A DNA stretch of 64,000 bases from Marisediminitalea lipolytica (GTDB lineage: Bacteria > Pseudomonadota > Gammaproteobacteria > Enterobacterales > Alteromonadaceae). The translations under genes were made by a program, and so were the position numbers. The stretch is taken from contig NZ_MJIC01000010.1 in NCBI RefSeq assembly GCF_001758465.1, positions 496,001-560,000 of the forward strand. The letters run 5' to 3'. The notes below the pieces were generated by a model, which made no database searches, was not told where the DNA came from, and worked only from the letters and a program-made list of their open reading frames with translations. Positions 36,589-46,059 of this stretch are shown here, piece by piece. Within the stretch, counting starts at the first letter, position 1; each line of letters begins with the position of its first letter.

Positions 36589-36639
36589 GTTATTTACGGG
36601 GCGCGGAGTGTACCAGAAAATGCACGTTTTGGCACCTTT

Positions 36640-37281
36640 TTAACGGCCATTTTTAGCCCGCCATTGTGGTTTTTTGCGGTGGCTCGGCTTTGCTGGGCGG
36701 GCTGGTCGCGACCTGTTTTTTGATGGCGTTTTAAGCGGTGGCCCAGCTAATTCGACATAGTCGCCGTTAGCGATACCGTCCAGCGTCCAGTTTCCCACCC
36801 GGTAGCGAATAAGGCGCAGGGTAGGAAAGCCAACGTGGGCCGTCATGCGTCTGACCTGGCGATTGCGGCCCTCGGTAATCGTAATAGCCAGCCAGGTTGT
36901 AGGGATACTGGCGCGTTCCCGGATAGGCGGGTTTCTTGGCCACACCGCGGGTTCGTCTATGCGCTCAACCCCGGCCGGTAAGGTCATACCGTCTTTTAAT
37001 TCAACACCGTTGCGCAGCGCTTGCATTGCGCTTTCGTCAACATCGCCTTCTACCTGCACCCAATAGGTTTTGCTGGTTTTTGCCGAGGGGTGGGCCAGTT
37101 TATGTTGCAGAGCGCCATTGTTGGTTAATACCAGCAGTCCTTCGGAATCCCGGTCGAGTCTGCCCGCAGCGTAAACATCGGGGAGTGGGATATAGTCTTT
37201 CAGGGTTTGTCGGCCGTCTGCATCAGTAAACTGAGACAGCACCATGTAAGGTTTGTTAAACAGGATTATGGTTGAGTTCAT
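36640..37281 (-). CDS. rluE: 23S rRNA pseudouridine(2457) synthase RluE
   Basis: A 213-residue pseudouridine synthase of the RsuA family. The catalytic Asp lies in [19 protein letters not shown] (about 40-58). [14 protein letters not shown] at the N-terminus and [20 protein letters not shown] (about 135-154) are family motifs. There is no S4 domain, as expected for RluE. The C-terminal 35 residues are very basic, suited to rRNA binding. It heads the minus-strand block and is divergent from icd, as in E. coli, where rluE is also divergent from icd. Confidence 0.93.
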   Translation of the reverse strand: MNSTIILFNKPYMVLSQFTDADGRQTLKDYIPLPDVYAAGRLDRDSEGLLVLTNNGALQHKLAHPSAKTSKTYWVQVEGDVDESAMQALRNGVELKDGMTLPAGVERIDEPAVWPRNPPIRERASIPTTWLAITITEGRNRQVRRMTAHVGFPTLRLIRYRVGNWTLDGIANGDYVELAGPPLKTPSKNRSRPARPAKPSHRKKPQWRAKNGR

Positions 37282-37444
37282 AGCTCGCGTGTGGGCAATT
37301 TGACAACAGAAAATAGTTTATCAAAGTTGTTATATAAACACAGACAAAAGCTCGGTGTGGCGATTAATTAGACACTTCGGTGGATATTTATCCGCAAAAA
37401 CTAGTTAATTAACCGATTTTATGTAATTAAGACAAAGGTATGAC

Positions 37445-37472
37445 TTGTAACTGCTTCGCATGACCCTATACT
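37445..37472 (+). promoter_or_regulatory. Candidate sigma-70 promoter of icd
   Basis: -35 TTGTAA (37445-37450) and -10 TATACT (37467-37472), spacing 16. It would give a leader of roughly 240 nt before the icd start. Confidence 0.5.
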
Positions 37473-37532
37473 AAAGCACTTACGATTTTCGCACATTACA
37501 TGGCTATCGTTAACCTGAATATTACTGATTTA

Positions 37533-37561
37533 AATACCCGGTAAAGTGGATGCCGGGTATT
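37533..37561 (+). promoter_or_regulatory. Stem-loop in the icd leader
   Basis: Perfect 9-bp stem AATACCCGG / CCGGGTATT with an 11-nt loop. It is not followed by a T-run, so it is not a plain terminator; RNA-stabilising or regulatory roles are possible. Confidence 0.5.
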
Positions 37562-37654
37562 GTCGTGCGCGAATCGATACTCCCTTCAGGTTGACTCATG
37601 TAGGTACGTAGGAAAACACGAGATCCGGTCGTTGTGGCAGTTCAACATGCTTGA

Positions 37655-39946
<2,292 letters not shown>

Positions 39947-39970
39947 TTAAGCCTGAGTGATTTAAAATTT

Positions 39971-39996
39971 AAAAAACCGGCTTCGGCCGGTTTTTT
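39971..39996 (+). terminator. Intrinsic terminator of icd
   Basis: Stem ACCGGC-TTCG-GCCGGT framed by A and T runs, including six T residues at the 3' side. Confidence 0.9.
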
Positions 39997-40098
39997 ATTA
40001 ACTAAAAATGCTACCGGTGGCATTGACGCTGAAGCAGGTTGATTGGTAGTGTTGTCAGCCATTGATTTAACGTCTTAATAACATTTGCGAGGTGTACA

Positions 40099-41028
40099 AT
40101 GAGCACATCAACTACTGTCTTTGCGCGAGAAGAAAAGCAGGGAAATGTATGGCTTGGTGAAAAGCGCGTGCAGGCTGCCGAGTTGGTCAGTTATCCCATT
40201 ACGCCAATCATTATACAATCTGAAGCTGAAGTCGGCGAAGCCATGTTGCAGGAGTTACTGCAAACCGCCGAACAAAAAGAAGGGGATATCAATATCGCCC
40301 TTTTGGGCGGGCGGGGCGCGCAACAGCTGCATAAAATACTCGGAGCAAAAGCGAAATCCAACGAATTAGATTCGTTACTGGCCCGTTTAAACGTATTTAC
40401 CCAGGACGCACTGGCACCAATGGCTATGGGCAACAGTTTGAGTTTTGTCAGAGATTTTGAACGGATTCTGGGCCCGGACTTCTTTCGCAAAATTAAAAGT
40501 TTTACGCCAATGCAAACCGACACGCCAGACCTGGAAGGGGCGCTAACGGACTATCTGAAGAGATTGGATTCGCTAGGGGGGCTCGATATCTTTTTTATTG
40601 GACATGGCCCTGAAGCGGACGACGCTTCGCATTTAGCCTATATCAAGCCGTATTCAGGTGCTGAGGCAGGGCACATGGCAGGTGTTATTCCTATTTCCAG
40701 TTCGATTCTGGCGCATCACATCAGCAAATTTAAGGCCGGTGGTAGTGACATTAGCGACGAAGATGAAACAGAATGTCGGGCTGCACAGTTTATCCTTACC
40801 CTTGGACCTGCAGCTATTCTTAGTGCTAAAAAAGTGGTGCAATCCGTGGTAGATGCGGATACCGCGCCGGCGAAAGTTAACACCTACGCCAGAGTGATGA
40901 ATACCGAGTTGAGCCAGGACAGCACAATTTTAGCTGAACAGCTAAATGCTAATCCCGGGTTATGGATCCGATTGCACAACAATGCAAAATCGTTTGTATT
41001 ACCTAATGTGGTCAATCCGAATCAATAA
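40099..41028 (+). CDS. NagB/6-phosphogluconolactonase-like protein
   Basis: A 309-residue cytosolic protein that appears to be a divergent member of the NagB/RpiA-like sugar-phosphate isomerase superfamily. The expected landmarks are shifted but recognisable: LLGGRGAQQLHKIL in place of the GGxTP loop, VFTQDALAP in place of the F-x-D-E-Y strand, LDIFFIGHGPEADDASHLAY in place of the GxGxDGHIAFNEP site, and FILTLGPAAILSAKKVV as the late T-x-G-x-x-x-I-x-x-A strand. The catalytic acids are only partly kept, so substrate and activity are uncertain. Monocistronic, following icd after a terminator, with an AGGTGTAC ribosome-binding region. Confidence 0.55.
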   Translation: MSTSTTVFAREEKQGNVWLGEKRVQAAELVSYPITPIIIQSEAEVGEAMLQELLQTAEQKEGDINIALLGGRGAQQLHKILGAKAKSNELDSLLARLNVFTQDALAPMAMGNSLSFVRDFERILGPDFFRKIKSFTPMQTDTPDLEGALTDYLKRLDSLGGLDIFFIGHGPEADDASHLAYIKPYSGAEAGHMAGVIPISSSILAHHISKFKAGGSDISDEDETECRAAQFILTLGPAAILSAKKVVQSVVDADTAPAKVNTYARVMNTELSQDSTILAEQLNANPGLWIRLHNNAKSFVLPNVVNPNQ

Positions 41029-41325
41029 GCAACACCAGTGCGGAGAACATATTATTTGTTTTACGGACTGGGCCAATAACCGGAGCATAATTTCCTACTT
41101 CACAACATACGACGAAAAGTAGGATTTACCAGCCACTTCAGTCATCCTTCACGCCAGGCAACTATCCAGGTTACGGCGTAAGCCAGCAATGAAAATTTTC
41201 GTTCGCTAAATCGACGGATTGGTGACGAACCTGAACCAGGGGATTGCTACTGAGAAGTATTGGTCTTGTGGGGATGACGGCTGTATTTGCACCGTGGTGC
41301 GGTTGTTTTTAAAATGCAGATACTT
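41029..41325. other. Gene-free region upstream of the precursor-peptide terminator
   Basis: Nearly 300 bp with no credible gene. It contains an 8-bp stem (TCCTACTT / AAGTAGGA, 41092-41123) and a short GCACCGTGGTGC palindrome followed by a weak T-run (about 41289-41310), possibly the terminator of the NagB-like gene. Confidence 0.45.
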
Positions 41326-41352
41326 AAAAACCCGGAGAATATCCGGGTTTTT
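41326..41352. terminator. Bidirectional terminator after the precursor-peptide gene
   Basis: Perfect stem AAAAACCCGGA / TCCGGGTTTTT with a 5-nt loop. It lies 29 bp beyond the stop of the 50-residue peptide gene, on the minus strand. A similar terminator follows the second, truncated copy at 42407-42432. Confidence 0.85.
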
Positions 41353-41381
41353 GTGTACTTAAGATATTGCGTAGCGCGTTA

Positions 41382-41534
41382 TTAACCCTGGAATGGGTTA
41401 CGCTTAGTCTGGCCGCCCTGTTCATCAGGGACACTGCCAGCAAAACCCTGAGTGAGTTCTGCCAGGTTACCGGCATTATCCAGCTCCGGCGCCTGATATT
41501 CTTTTTTCGGCTGTTGCGTGTTTTCCGTTTTCAT
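41382..41534 (-). CDS. Putative lasso-peptide precursor (RiPP)
   Basis: A 50-residue peptide gene with an excellent ribosome-binding site (AAGGAG, six bases before the ATG). The N-terminal part is a leader with the lasso-peptide spacing: Tyr13, Pro16, Leu18, Gly22, then Thr28 and Gly30 (EYQAPELDNAG, then NLAELTQG), identical in register to lariatin-type leaders, with Thr at the penultimate leader position. The predicted core starts at Gly30 (GFAGSVPDE) and continues GGQTKRNPFQG, 21 residues in total. Core Gly1 with Asp8 or Glu9 fits an 8- or 9-residue macrolactam ring. It lies 13 bp after a PEP-CTERM gene and before a strong terminator. No cyclase, RRE or leader peptidase gene is in the window, so modification would have to occur in trans. 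The class is inferred from motif only. Confidence 0.7.
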   Translation of the reverse strand: MKTENTQQPKKEYQAPELDNAGNLAELTQGFAGSVPDEQGGQTKRNPFQG

Positions 41535-41547
41535 ATTCTGCTCCTTA

Positions 41548-42177
41548 TTACTTGCTGCGACGTGCTACACGCACTGCTGCTAAACCCAGCGCCAGTAACG
41601 ATAGGCCTGCTGGTGCAGGTACTTCGGCAAAGGCATCGGTATCGGTCATAAGAGCAATGGTCTGACCCGGTGCAAAACCATTATCTTCGTCAAAAAAGTA
41701 CATTGTGCCGGCTAAAGCGCCTGTATAGAAATTACCAAAGGTAAGGAAAAGAGCATCACTTTCATAATCAGTCGCCGCTGGTCTGCCTGCGCCTGTACCA
41801 TCACCATTGTCACCTTCTAAAATGTCGAAAACAAAGCCCGCATCAAGGATAGCAACAGTAAGCGCTGTGATAAGCGGACCACCAACATCACCGGTGTAAA
41901 AATTCCACACACCAACATACACATCAGGTACATCGGTATTAGAACCAAATGAATCACCATCAAGTGTTAAAGACCAGCCACCAATTGTTTCACTAAAAGC
42001 ACCACCGGCAGTTGCTGATGTCGCTTCCCACGTTGCGGTTTCAATGCTGCCATCTAAAAAACTAACGGTCACTTCGATGCCCGCCATATCCGCGCCGGTT
42101 ACACCGGTAATAAACGATGCGTTCGCCGAAAAGCTGGCTACCATCGCTACTGCCATTGCGATTAAATATTTCTTCAT
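41548..42177 (-). CDS. PEP-CTERM sorting domain protein
   Basis: A 209-residue exported protein. The signal peptide is 1-20 (MKKYLIAMAVAMVASFSANA). The middle is rich in Gly, Thr, Asp and hydrophobic beta strands, with no recognised domain. The C-terminus carries a PEP-CTERM-type signal: V-P-A-P-A, a hydrophobic helix (GLSLLALGLAAVRVA) and the basic RRSK end. It is the second such protein in the window. The lasso-like precursor follows after 13 bp on the same strand, with the ribosome-binding site of the peptide beginning two bases past the stop codon, so the two genes share a transcript. Confidence 0.75.
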   Translation of the reverse strand: MKKYLIAMAVAMVASFSANASFITGVTGADMAGIEVTVSFLDGSIETATWEATSATAGGAFSETIGGWSLTLDGDSFGSNTDVPDVYVGVWNFYTGDVGGPLITALTVAILDAGFVFDILEGDNGDGTGAGRPAATDYESDALFLTFGNFYTGALAGTMYFFDEDNGFAPGQTIALMTDTDAFAEVPAPAGLSLLALGLAAVRVARRSK

Positions 42178-42406
42178 TATGAAAATCCCTGAAGTAGATT
42201 AGTAGTCATTAAATGCGGATACAACACATCGCATTTGTGTGTTCGTCAAATAGTGTGCAATTATTGAACCACTTGATTGTATTTTGTGCTATGAGGCTGA
42301 AGTGGAAAGTGTTTTTGCCCACAACCTTTTGGCTGTGGAACGCAACTTAGACTAAAGTTGTAAAAGAACCTGACGATCTGATTGATCCGGTTAAGTTTTT
42401 TTATAC
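42178..42406. other. Upstream region of the PEP-CTERM/precursor operon
   Basis: A 229-bp AT-rich stretch with the likely promoter of the PEP-CTERM gene on the minus strand. I see no clear -10/-35 pair and no additional small gene. Together with the remnant and terminator next to it, the gap to the peptidase gene is about 370 bp. Confidence 0.4.
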
Positions 42407-42432
42407 AAAAAACCGGCAAGTGCCGGGTTTTT
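42407..42432 (-). terminator. Terminator after the S9 peptidase and core remnant
   Basis: Hairpin CCGGC-AAGT-GCCGG with flanking A and T runs; on the minus strand it ends in TTTTTT. It resembles the terminator behind the intact precursor gene. Confidence 0.75.
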
Positions 42433-42451
42433 GATCTTAGAGGTAAGCTGA

Positions 42452-42508
42452 TTAACTCTGGAACGCGTTACGCTTTATCTGGCCGCCGTGCTCGTTAAGG
42501 TTTGTTTT
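42452..42508 (-). pseudogene. Truncated second copy of the lasso-like precursor core
   Basis: A minus-strand remnant reading NLNEHGGQIKRNAFQS and a TAA stop, matching the C-terminal core of the intact precursor (VPDEQGGQTKRNPFQG). About 40 of 50 aligned bases agree (42451-42500 against 41381-41430), and a similar terminator follows. Stop codons (TGA TAA) lie just upstream and no start codon fits, so leader and start are lost. It lies 41 bp past the S9 peptidase stop, inside that gene's transcript. Core Glu9 and the GGQ-KRN-FQ residues are kept; Asp8 is Asn. Confidence 0.65.
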
Positions 42509-42549
42509 TTATCAGACTATTCCCCTTTATTTTATCGCCTGACTATTGT

Positions 42550-44499
42550 TTAAAGGTACTTTTCAAAAAATAACACAACTGCCTGGGTATATACGTCTCG
42601 GTTTTCTTTTTTACGGTAGCCATGGCCCTCATTAAGAGCGTTCATATACCAGACCGGTTTGCCTTCGTCGCGCAGAGCTTTAACTATTTGTTCTGCCTCG
42701 GTAACCGGCACGCGCGGGTCATTCTGGCCCTGAACCACAAACATGGGAATCTTGATTCTCTCCACATGATTATTTGGGCTGATGCTTTCTAAGAAAGCGC
42801 GCATTTTGTCATCCCGTTCATCACCGTATTCTGGCCGGCGTAAATCACGTCGATATTCTTTGGTATTGGTAAGAAAGGTGACAAAGTTAGAAATACCAAC
42901 GATGTCCACTGCGGCGGCCAGGCGGTCACTGTAATGGACCGCACTGGCTAGCACCATGTACCCCCCATAACTGCCACCAATAACGGCGACACGGCTACTA
43001 TCGAGATCGGGCTGTGTTGCTATCCAGTCAAGCAACGCACCGATATCTTTAACCGAATCTTCACGTTTATAGCCGTTGTCCATATTGATATACGCTTTTC
43101 CGTAGCCTGCAGAGCCGCGCACGTTAGGGGCTATCACCGCAGCGCCCAGTTTTTTCATCCACAATTGGAAGGTGCCAATAAACTGAGGGCGAAACTGAGC
43201 CTCAGGGCCGCCATGAATGCTGATAATGACGGGAATCTTCTCATTTTTACTGGTCTGGGGTTTATAAACAAAGGCTGGCACGGAGAGGCCATCAAAGCTG
43301 TTAAATCGAACCAGTTCTGGTTCAATGAACTGGTTGGTATCCAAACCGCCAACTTCGCTATAGGTCCAACGAGTTATTTCTCCTTGTTTAAGCGGCATTT
43401 TAGAAGAGAATTCCATGACAAAACTGTCACTGGGTGATTTGGCGGTGTTTACCGTAAAACCGAGCTTTTTATTGTCAGGGCTAAAGGACAGGCTGCCAAC
43501 CAGTCCGACTGGTAACCCCGTTACTTTTTTATACTTGAATGATGTCGGGTCCAACAGATAAAGGTTCAGCATACCGTCTTCATTAACGGTAAATGCGCCG
43601 CGCTTACCATCATCCGATAACGCAAAGTCCTCTACGCTCCAGGACAAATCCGAAGTTATTGGTTTTAACTCATTGGTTGTTAGATCCAAATAAGCCAGTT
43701 GATTAAATTCGCTGAACTGATTGGTTATCAGGAAGACGCTTTTTCCAGCTTTATCGTAGCCTGATGGTTCATTGTAACTGGGTAAAGAAGGACCGCCAGC
43801 CAGTAATGTTTTCTCTAAAGTAGCCACATTGATTTCATACATTCTGGCATCGGAAATACTGATATATTGCATGACCAGCAACCGCTTACCGTCTGGTGAC
43901 CAGCTTACTGGCCCCCACCAGGAGCCATCTTCGGATTCAAGTACAATTGAGGTGTTTTGTGGTGAATCCGGTGACATTACCCAGATATCATTTGAACTGC
44001 CGTTACGGCGGGTACTCTGATAAGCGAATTGTTTTCCTGATTTATTCCACACAATACCACGGTTTCTGGATTCTCCATCAGTCAGCATGACACTTTCACG
44101 GGTGTCAAAATCGTACAGGCAAATTTGCGCATATTCGCTGCCCCCCGCATCCATGGTGAAAGCCAGGTTATTGGTATGTGGCTGGCGGGCAACCTGGCCA
44201 ACAGGCTCTGATAGAAACGTTAATTGTTGTCGTGCACCGCCTGGTATATCGACTTTATGAATTTGCGAAACGTCACCAAAACGTGTTTGTATAAAAATAT
44301 TTTCAGAATCTTCAGTGAAATCACCAAAAGGAGCTGAACGGATATTCTGGTAACGGTTGAGGTCATCAACAATTTTTTGCGGAATAGGGGGAATATCTTC
44401 CAGTATCAGGTTGCCGTTATTTTCTGTTCTTGTTGTTATCTCAGCATTGGCCGCAAAACTAATCAACAAGCTGGCTATGAGCAATGTAGCAGAGCGCAT
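42550..44499 (-). CDS. Secreted S9 family prolyl-oligopeptidase-type serine peptidase
   Basis: A 649-residue exported peptidase. From ATG 44499 it begins with a signal peptide (MRSATLLIASLLISFAANA) and has AAGGA eight bases upstream; the frame is open to 44535, but that start would bury the signal. Residues about 40-380 form a beta-propeller (repeats like SWSPDGKRLLV and FSPDNKKLGFT). The alpha/beta-hydrolase domain (about 400-649) has the nucleophile in GGSYGGYMVLAS, the Asp in VQGQNDPRVP and the His in NEGHGYRKKE, so the Ser-Asp-His triad is complete. It fits the S9C acylaminoacyl-peptidase/dipeptidyl-peptidase group. Lasso-peptide isopeptidases share this fold, and a lasso-like core remnant follows its stop, so that role is possible but unproven. 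Confidence 0.85.
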   Translation of the reverse strand: MRSATLLIASLLISFAANAEITTRTENNGNLILEDIPPIPQKIVDDLNRYQNIRSAPFGDFTEDSENIFIQTRFGDVSQIHKVDIPGGARQQLTFLSEPVGQVARQPHTNNLAFTMDAGGSEYAQICLYDFDTRESVMLTDGESRNRGIVWNKSGKQFAYQSTRRNGSSNDIWVMSPDSPQNTSIVLESEDGSWWGPVSWSPDGKRLLVMQYISISDARMYEINVATLEKTLLAGGPSLPSYNEPSGYDKAGKSVFLITNQFSEFNQLAYLDLTTNELKPITSDLSWSVEDFALSDDGKRGAFTVNEDGMLNLYLLDPTSFKYKKVTGLPVGLVGSLSFSPDNKKLGFTVNTAKSPSDSFVMEFSSKMPLKQGEITRWTYSEVGGLDTNQFIEPELVRFNSFDGLSVPAFVYKPQTSKNEKIPVIISIHGGPEAQFRPQFIGTFQLWMKKLGAAVIAPNVRGSAGYGKAYINMDNGYKREDSVKDIGALLDWIATQPDLDSSRVAVIGGSYGGYMVLASAVHYSDRLAAAVDIVGISNFVTFLTNTKEYRRDLRRPEYGDERDDKMRAFLESISPNNHVERIKIPMFVVQGQNDPRVPVTEAEQIVKALRDEGKPVWYMNALNEGHGYRKKENRDVYTQAVVLFFEKYL

Positions 44500-45080
44500 G
44501 GTTAATATCCTTAACAGGTCATTATATTCCGCCATGCCACTGCAAATTACGAAACGACGAATACAAAAGAAAGCGTTGGTTGAAAATTAACCATAACACA
44601 ATTGCTCATACAGTGAATGGTATTAGTGAACAGTACGCTTTGTTCATTTAAATGCGGACCAAGCAAGCATCTCTATTTCGTTGTTTGGAGTTAATGTAAG
44701 AGCTACTGCTTTTATTTTACATCGGTACAATGTCTGAAAAGCGCGAATGGCGGAAGTACGCAGTGCTTTCTTTGAACGAGAGGGATTCGCTGATAGCGGT
44801 CGTTCGTCCGCCATACTTTATCTATCTAACGGGCTTTTTGTAGTGGTCAAGTATTCGAGCCTAACTAAATTTGGGCCAACTAAAGCGTATTCTCAACAAT
44901 CAGTTGCCCTGTTAGGCATTTGCTGCAACCTAGATTGGTCTCCTTGGGGGGACGCAATTGCTTATTACTCTCTTCGGTGCCTATTCTGTTTGAAAAACAT
45001 GCTAACCTTATTATCTTTATGTTTGCCGCCCGTAATGCAGCGATAATACAATGACTATTATCAGAATAAGGAACATTAAC
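44500..45080. other. Long intergenic region between S9 peptidase and NTF2-like gene
   Basis: About 580 bp. A 99-codon open frame (44747-45046, plus) has no ribosome-binding site, no signal and an odd composition (Cys-rich, Leu-rich) and is not accepted as a gene. The stretch 44740-44815 contains inverted words GGCGGA / TCCGCC, suggesting a decayed mobile element. The divergent promoters for the two flanking genes must lie here. Confidence 0.45.
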
Positions 45081-45566
45081 ATGGGATGTATATACAAAAC
45101 TCTGTTTTTATTAAGTTTTACGCTTGGCATAGTGCCGTTAGTAACAGCAGAGACAGAGCCTCAAACCGTAAAGCAGATAACGCTGATGCAAACGGCACAT
45201 GCGTTTTTTGAAGCCTTTGATAATCGTGATCTTGAAACTCTTGAGACACTAGTAACCCCATCCATGATGATTGTGCATCACAACGGCGTGATGACTGATG
45301 TACCAACCATGTTGTCAATTATAAAAAACACTAAAAACTGGGCTCCCAGAACCCGTACGTTGTCGGAAAGCACCATTAAAACGTTGGGCCAAGACTACAC
45401 AGTAATGACCTTTAAAAATACCATAACTGTGTATCCTCAGATGCCTAACACGTCAACCTACGCCTATACCGAGTCGTGGATACTGAAATTAGAGGCTGAC
45501 GCCTGGCTGGTTGATTATGTTCATTACTCAATGATCACCGCAACAGAACATACTGAAGACGATTAA
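45081..45566 (+). CDS. Secreted NTF2-like (SnoaL/DUF4440-type) protein
   Basis: A 161-residue exported protein. The chosen ATG (45081) follows AAGGAACATTAAC and starts a signal peptide (MGCIYKTLFLLSFTLGIVPL, cleavage near TAE). The mature part has the cone-shaped NTF2 pattern: a helix with MQTAHAFFEAFDNRDLETLETL, then VTPSMMIVHHNGVMTD and paired strands ending in YTESWILKLEADAWLVDYVHYSM. Such domains act as small enzymes or ligand-binding scaffolds; no catalytic residues are identified. It stands alone in an accessory region next to an IS91 remnant. Confidence 0.7.
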   Translation: MGCIYKTLFLLSFTLGIVPLVTAETEPQTVKQITLMQTAHAFFEAFDNRDLETLETLVTPSMMIVHHNGVMTDVPTMLSIIKNTKNWAPRTRTLSESTIKTLGQDYTVMTFKNTITVYPQMPNTSTYAYTESWILKLEADAWLVDYVHYSMITATEHTEDD

Positions 45567-45782
45567 CAACGATTATGAAATACCTCATCCGGCGGACTTT
45601 GGCTGCGTTATATCAAGCCACATAGAAGTTTGGTCACTCAGCAAGATTGTTAAGGATCCCTCAGATAGGGTAAACCTCTAAGCGGATCGGTAGTATATAC
45701 TTATCAATAATATTTCGGTCAAGATAACGTCATTGCCATTGGCAAGGGTACCGATGCTAGCCTCACACCAATACAACTATCA
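45567..45782. other. Intergenic region before the transposase remnant
   Basis: About 215 bp with no gene and no clear terminator for the NTF2-like gene. Together with the IS91 remnant and the following 120 bp this makes a gene-free gap of nearly 500 bp. Confidence 0.4.
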
Positions 45783-45938
45783 ACCCCCAGCCCAAAGCAA
45801 ACTTTGCTCTATAAACTTGCGGAGCAACATTATCCTGTATTCGCCGATTTGATGCAGTCTCAGGGGAAGGCATTGCTATACCTTGTAATTAAAGAGTTTG
45901 ACGAATTTTTCAAGTGCGGTCGGCTGGAGCATGGATAG
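45783..45938 (+). pseudogene. IS91-type transposase remnant (zinc-binding N-terminal domain)
   Basis: An in-frame fragment reading LLYKLAEQHYPVFADLMQSQ, then GKALLYLVIKEFDEFFKCGR and LEHG before TAG 45936-45938. This resembles the N-terminal zinc-binding region of IS91-family transposases, where the conserved text is a Y-P x F ... QGK-LP-x-x-V-x-x-E-F-x-x-F-L-x-C-G-x-L-E-H-G stretch. Only about 50 residues remain; the catalytic domain is missing and no start or ends were found, so the element is dead. It marks past mobile-element activity beside the LytTR system. Confidence 0.6.
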
Positions 45939-46059
45939 TTGATTTGCAGCCTCGGCAGCGGCTGTTTTAGACTCCAAAGAGCGAAGCGGACATCCAAAGA
46001 CGTATTGTATAGGAACTATCGTGTGAATTGGCATACTGAACTGATATCTAAGTGATATT

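Noticed and set aside
41367..41651. Plus-strand open frame of 94 codons over the lasso-like precursor
   Set aside because: It lacks a ribosome-binding site, crosses the PEP-CTERM C-terminus and the precursor on the opposite strand, and has no family features. The minus-strand genes explain the sequence.
44747..45046. Plus-strand open frame of 99 codons before the NTF2-like gene
   Set aside because: No ribosome-binding site, no recognisable domain and a composition (Cys/Leu-rich end) typical of non-coding sequence; treated as intergenic.
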